From Cyrtodaria siliqua (taxonomy: Eukaryota; Mollusca; Bivalvia; Adapedonta; Hiatellidae): a DNA stretch of 64,000 bases. The stretch lies in NCBI GenBank assembly GCA_037043455.1, contig JAWPHD010006762.1, positions 1 to 64,000 on the forward strand. The letters are read 5' to 3'. A program made the translations under genes and the position numbers. A model generated the notes under the pieces. That model made no database searches. It worked only from the letters and a program-made list of their open reading frames with translations, and was not told where the DNA came from. Each line of letters begins with the position of its first letter. The first letter of the stretch is position 1. This document shows positions 62,601 through 64,000 of the stretch, one piece after another.

Positions 62601-63834
62601 TGAATTAATTTCTAATAAAATTATATGGAAGAATAAAAGTGATCCTTAGCAAATTTTGAGTAGTATATCGACCCGTGCAGGAAGTATTGGGATAACCTTG
62701 TTCTAATGCCATCCACTACAAGGTTGTATAATTACGGTAATATAAAAGAAGATACTGTATTATATATTCTGTGATGAATTATAGAAATTTCCCAGTTTGA
62801 GAAAATCTATAACATATCTCTTCCTCTACTGTGCTATCTCGCCTAGTGTGCAAGATAGCACAGTAGCCAGATTTAAGGAACTACTTTCTTAGCAGGTTGA
62901 AGAACTGTTAAAAACTTCTGAATTTGAAGAAGAAAGTTGTCCTGAAATGCCTTTGCAACCAAAAAATTCTGGAAATGCCCCCTATATATCGAACCCCAGC
63001 CATCATCGTCTATAGGACGGTTTCAGCCTCTGCCTGTGCAGCAATATCGTGACGTCACACAGCGCCAATGACGTCACAATATTTATATATTACTCCACGC
63101 TGTCGCCAAAGGAGTGGCAGAAGAAAGAATATGTGTGTCAAAAGACGATTGGAAAAAAATTCATCACAGAATATATAATATATAGTTTAATTAACATTGT
63201 TGTCATGATGCGGGAAATAATTCACTCATGAGAAAGATTCTTGCGATATAGAAACTGGTGCGCAAGTGCACTTGTTTCTATCTCGCAATAATCTTTCTCA
63301 CTCGGGAATTATTTCCCGTATCACAACAACAGTGTTAATTAAACTCTATGTATTTCCCTCTACTTTAATAAGAGTGCCTCCTCTAATAGTTGTGCACCCC
63401 CATTACCACCCCCTCCCTCCCCCCCCCCCCACCCACACCCCATAACTCCCCCACCTCCACACAAAAAAAATCACAAAAAGCACAGTAGTTTGTGAAACTG
63501 ATGGCCAAAAGTATATGATTGAATTCAAGAGAGAGGATAAATGGATAAATTGAGCTGGTAAATGTTTTTGTCCCAGAGTCCATGAAGAGAGTATTGTCAG
63601 AAATGTCTATGACGATTGTAGATATCTTTTTATGTGGAAATAATTTGTTATTAGGCTAAGTCTTAAGTATTCACAGAATGTCAGTCAATTGTCTTCTAAC
63701 ATGTTTTACAGGCCAAAGTCAAGGATCTAAAACAACAGATACTGAGCTTACAGAAGGAGATCGAGGAGTTGAAAGAACAGGTTAAGGTGAAAGATAAACT
63801 AATTGAAGACATCAAAGAAGAATATGCAAAACAG
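35453..63834 (+). CDS. Coiled-coil protein of unknown identity, first three exons; continues right
   Basis: Exons 35453-35602 (50 codons), 38529-38675 (49 codons) and 63712-63834 (41 codons), all phase 0, with clean GT-AG junctions. An in-frame TAA 15 bases before the ATG fixes the start. The order is a basic N-terminus (MSGTSRRKSTRPLGAVRLPI), a lysine/glutamate/proline-rich and then serine-rich linker, and a heptad coiled coil. Intron 2 is 25 kb and holds the 28-bp and 58-bp arrays. I do not recognise the family; a cytoskeletal or centrosomal role would be a guess from the coiled coil alone. The protein is incomplete at the right edge. Confidence 0.8.
35722..35868. mobile_element. 147-bp palindromic MITE just inside intron 1 of the coiled-coil gene
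   Basis: The two arms of about 46 bases (acctgtgttttatcgctg... and the inverse ...cgataaaatacaggt) meet near AAATCACGAGTGCGTTAGCA. It lies 120 bases after exon 1. Confidence 0.75.
36755..37300 (+). mobile_element. Interspersed element with two internal repeats
   Basis: The 'aataactttcaaagtataag ... tgatccaatgaatacatct' block occurs at about 36860 and 37098. Between them is a 20-bp tandem (AACCTTGCCTTTTACAACTT, about 3.5 copies, 37011-37088). The end 'gggcgtatatgccccactag' resembles ends of other families here. Confidence 0.6.
37768..38460 (+). mobile_element. Diverged relative of the 31.1-kb element, interrupted by a MITE
   Basis: 'gccggtagggcttatgccat', 'tatctatgaaagcttgtaca', 'gaaaatgctatattttgct', MITE, 'tcattttcggatgattacca', 'atatcaataaaagcttggac'. 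This order matches 31140-31450. A short C-rich tandem (ccatccctccccaa) is at 38267-38308. Confidence 0.65.
37986..38142 (+). mobile_element. 157-bp piggyBac-like MITE (family B), copy 3
   Basis: TTAA (37982-37985), CCCTTAACCCGCTAAGCACG ... TAGTGGGTTAAGGG, TTAA (38143-38146). It interrupts an older interspersed repeat related to that at 31130-32226, between 'tgctatattttgctttatt' and 'tcattttcggatgatta'. Confidence 0.88.
38529..38675 (+). CDS. Coiled-coil gene exon 2 (charged, low-complexity linker)
   Basis: 147 bases, acceptor TTTCCAAG, donor GTAACC. VPPPKEEKEKEEPKPVKPAI is followed by a Ser-rich stretch (KSGKSDSGSSTKSQSLDNLV) and DKKELLDAK. It is likely disordered. The 28-bp minisatellite begins within about 65 bases of its 3' end. 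Confidence 0.82.
38740..40790. repeat. 28-bp minisatellite in intron 2, with 840-bp higher-order duplication
   Basis: About 73 units of TGTATGGCAATATGTCTGCA plus TACATTGA. Each unit boundary forms the hairpin CATACA-TTGA-TGTATG. Variants (CTGTATGGCAAAATG, TACGTACATT) recur at an exact offset of 840 bp: 39301-39890 matches 40141-40730. The reverse strand is open in all frames because the unit has no stop there; the 28-residue periodic translations are artefacts of the repeat. Confidence 0.95.
41092..41287 (+). mobile_element. tRNA-derived SINE, copy 4 (5'-truncated)
   Basis: Begins 'tcgtccgtcggatggggacg' and runs to the tail 'caacattcaattcaattc'; the head and core are missing. A clean 3' half with few changes. 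Confidence 0.85.
41881..42160. mobile_element. MITE family A, 3'-truncated copy
   Basis: Preceded by TTAA at 41877-41880; begins AGGGACACACGGCAATCTTG and follows the family sequence to 'gacgcaggataaataaattg', after which similarity fades. The terminal inverted repeat is missing on the right. Confidence 0.75.
42477..43417. mobile_element. 941-bp TIR element with TTA duplication (PIF/Harbinger-like)
   Basis: Ends TGGCCCTGTCACA and TGTGACAGGGCCA, flanked by TTA at 42474-42476 and 43418-43420. The interior is dense in short words such as AACTTATG, CGTATG and AACACG in both orientations and has no transposase. The three-base TTA target is typical of PIF/Harbinger (established); the assignment here is inference. 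Confidence 0.8.
43421..47289. other. Intron 2 of the coiled-coil gene, mostly unassigned
   Basis: Apart from the decayed MITE at 44262-44480, I see no exon with coherent splice signals and no array. Short open frames here have AT-rich codon content and no family resemblance. Confidence 0.4.
44262..44480. mobile_element. MITE family A, decayed copy
   Basis: 'aaaactcgcggcgtccatac', 'cttgaatagttcaaaggtc' and 'acatgagaccctttaag' match family A in order with many substitutions. Confidence 0.6.
47290..47815 (+). mobile_element. 3' remnant of a non-LTR retrotransposon (LINE)
   Basis: One frame reads ETGRYTNTPVEHRLCEHC then TSNSIDDEMHFLLTCPYYLD. This is the C-terminal Cys/His-type motif (C-x2-C ... 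E-x-HFLL-x-CP-x-Y) found after the reverse transcriptase in many LINE proteins. A second piece in another frame reads WLLSCENIHILKALGTYLIQ SF. Frameshifts and stops separate the pieces. The 3' end 'gggcccttaattgattaata / aaatcttgtatcttgg' looks like a LINE tail. The element is dead and severely 5'-truncated. Confidence 0.7.
48425..49285. mobile_element. Interspersed repeat with similar GGACTAGCCC ends
   Basis: 'ggggactagcccagggcaaa' and 'cactagccctgattt' at the left, 'gagagactagcccggattca' and 'ttggactagccccgggcgtc' at the right, AT-rich between. Class not determined. Confidence 0.5.
49965..50278 (+). mobile_element. tRNA-derived SINE, copy 5
   Basis: 'catcgcccagtacattagcatggtggg' head (diverged), 'gttcatgggcaagacacttt', 'ggggcggctctacaatacct', tail 'caacattcagtttaattg'. 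The 58-bp array begins directly at its 3' end. Confidence 0.8.
50280..56820. repeat. 58-bp minisatellite in intron 2, with 1.82-kb higher-order repeat
   Basis: Units read GAAATGTGTTGCTTGTATTC / TCCCACCCTCTGACTGAGAG / AGAGGCTCTAAATAATAT, with variable GA runs. The array starts immediately after the 3' end of a SINE copy. A non-repeat insert (GATACAGGCCACCGGCC...) recurs at 51841, 53661 and 55477, defining higher-order copies of 1820 and 1816 bp. The second and third copies are nearly identical. Confidence 0.95.
56958..60869. mobile_element. 3.9-kb non-autonomous element with 25-bp TIRs
   Basis: The left end begins TGGGTGATTTCAAAAATAAT at 56958; the exact inverted copy ends at 60869 (25 bp identical). 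It has no long open frame. It carries seven copies of GTACACTTGGGACA (six forward, one reverse) and the degenerate tandem repeat at 58440-59560. I cannot see a clear target duplication, so the family is not assigned. Confidence 0.75.
58440..59560. repeat. Degenerate tandem repeat (TGTACCTCTGTACATCCAAA family)
   Basis: Irregular 24-36 bp units built from TGTACCTCTGTACAT and CAAACAAG, in one orientation with some inverted TGTACA palindromes. It lies inside the 3.9-kb TIR element. Open frames on both strands are repeat artefacts. Confidence 0.85.
60870..61959. other. Intron 2 of the coiled-coil gene, unassigned
   Basis: No supported gene. A 67-codon open frame at 61378-61581 has an unusually basic start (VRRRSRGKLHRKK), but no splice context or family resemblance supports it. 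Confidence 0.35.
61960..62145 (+). mobile_element. SINE-like repeat, second copy
   Basis: Better preserved copy of the repeat at 33030-33155, with 'gctcgacttgccaagtgaga' and 'gaaagtcgaccatcatatat' in the middle. Confidence 0.55.
62426..62664. mobile_element. 239-bp MITE with 30-bp TIRs
   Basis: ACTACTCAAAATTTGCTAAG... at 62426-62455 is inverted perfectly at 62635-62664. AT-rich interior. The target duplication is not clear. Confidence 0.8.
62827..62866. repeat. 13-bp perfect stem hairpin
   Basis: TACTGTGCTATCT, a 13-14 base loop, then AGATAGCACAGTA. An isolated short hairpin; it could be a remnant of a larger palindrome. Confidence 0.6.
63184..63345. repeat. 162-bp near-perfect palindrome (fold-back)
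   Basis: Arms of about 70 bases, from AGTTTAATTAACA to TGTTAATTAAACT, centred near TGCGCAAGTGCA. It includes 'gcgggaaataattcactcat' against 'tgggaattatttcccg' type matches with a few mismatches. It lies about 370 bases before coiled-coil exon 3. Confidence 0.85.
63402..63455. repeat. C-rich low-complexity tract
   Basis: Runs of C with A/T breaks (CCACCCCCTCCCTCCCCC...), 260 bases before coiled-coil exon 3. Confidence 0.85.
63712..63834 (+). CDS. Coiled-coil gene exon 3
   Basis: 123 bases, acceptor TTTTACAG, donor GTGGGT. The sequence AKVKDLKQQILSLQKEIEEL KEQVKVKDKLIEDIKEEYAK Q has hydrophobic a/d positions V3, L6, I10, L13, I17, L20, V24, I31 and I34: a near-perfect heptad pattern, with K27 as the only break. 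Confidence 0.85.
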
Positions 63835-63851
63835 GTGGGTTCATGAATAAA

Positions 63852-64000
63852 AGTGGTGCCACTGAGTTCCGACGGTGTGTTCTTGGGCAAGACACTTTCC
63901 CTTAGCCTCGTCCATCAGATGGGGACGTAAACCGGGCAGTCCCGTCTATCCTCCGAGCACGTTAAAGAACCATAGAAATCTATTTGATAATAAGTGTAGG
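63852..64000 (+). mobile_element. tRNA-derived SINE, copy 6 (runs off the window)
   Basis: Starts 'gtggtgccactgagttccga' 18 bases after the donor of coiled-coil exon 3 and continues with the core 'ttcttgggcaagacactttc' to the window end. Head absent. Confidence 0.85.

Overview
The window is animal nuclear DNA: two intron-rich genes set in AT-rich sequence that is full of mobile elements and minisatellites. The repeat content (tRNA-headed SINEs with a 'gggcaagacact' core, 'tgaccttgaccttgg' interspersed repeats with internal tandem units, many TTAA-flanked MITEs) suggests a bivalve or related mollusc. That assignment is inference from memory of such genomes, not a search result. I see no bacterial genes, CRISPR arrays or rRNA.

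Minus strand, about 1580-26954: thirteen coding exons encode a mitochondrial-type Na+/Ca2+ (Li+) exchanger of the NCLX/SLC8B1 family. They run from the initiator Met through the first exchanger signature (GNGAPD) to the start of the second (GNSIG|D). The C-terminal exons lie beyond the left edge. Reading phase is consistent across every junction with two exceptions. Exon 10 lacks one base. The exon 4/5 intron has a textbook U12 donor (ATATCCTTT) and U12 branch site (TTCCTTAAC), and keeps frame only if it ends in AA.

Plus strand, 35453 to beyond the right edge: the first three coding exons of a basic/coiled-coil protein that I cannot name. A TATA box and initiator sit at correct spacing 30 nt before its ATG. 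The two genes are head to head, about 8.5 kb apart.

Four large tandem arrays occupy roughly 15 kb. They are a 46-bp array (6513-11268), a 32-bp array (27900-29432), a 28-bp array (38740-40790) and a 58-bp array (50280-56820). The 46-bp array abuts exchanger exon 9; each unit copies the last 18 coding bases plus the 5' splice site, so about 100 decoy donors follow the real one. The 58-bp array has a 1.82-kb higher-order period and the 28-bp array an 840-bp one.

Mobile elements include six copies of one tRNA-derived SINE, one of them split by a MITE with a clean TTAA duplication. There are three copies of a piggyBac-like MITE (two of exactly 157 bp), a 941-bp PIF/Harbinger-like element with TTA duplication, and a 3.9-kb TIR element carrying seven copies of a 14-bp motif. 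Several fold-back elements and a LINE 3' remnant are also present. A tandem element inside an exchanger intron (21840-23990) carries repeated AGGTCA clusters, with five perfect estrogen-response-element palindromes.
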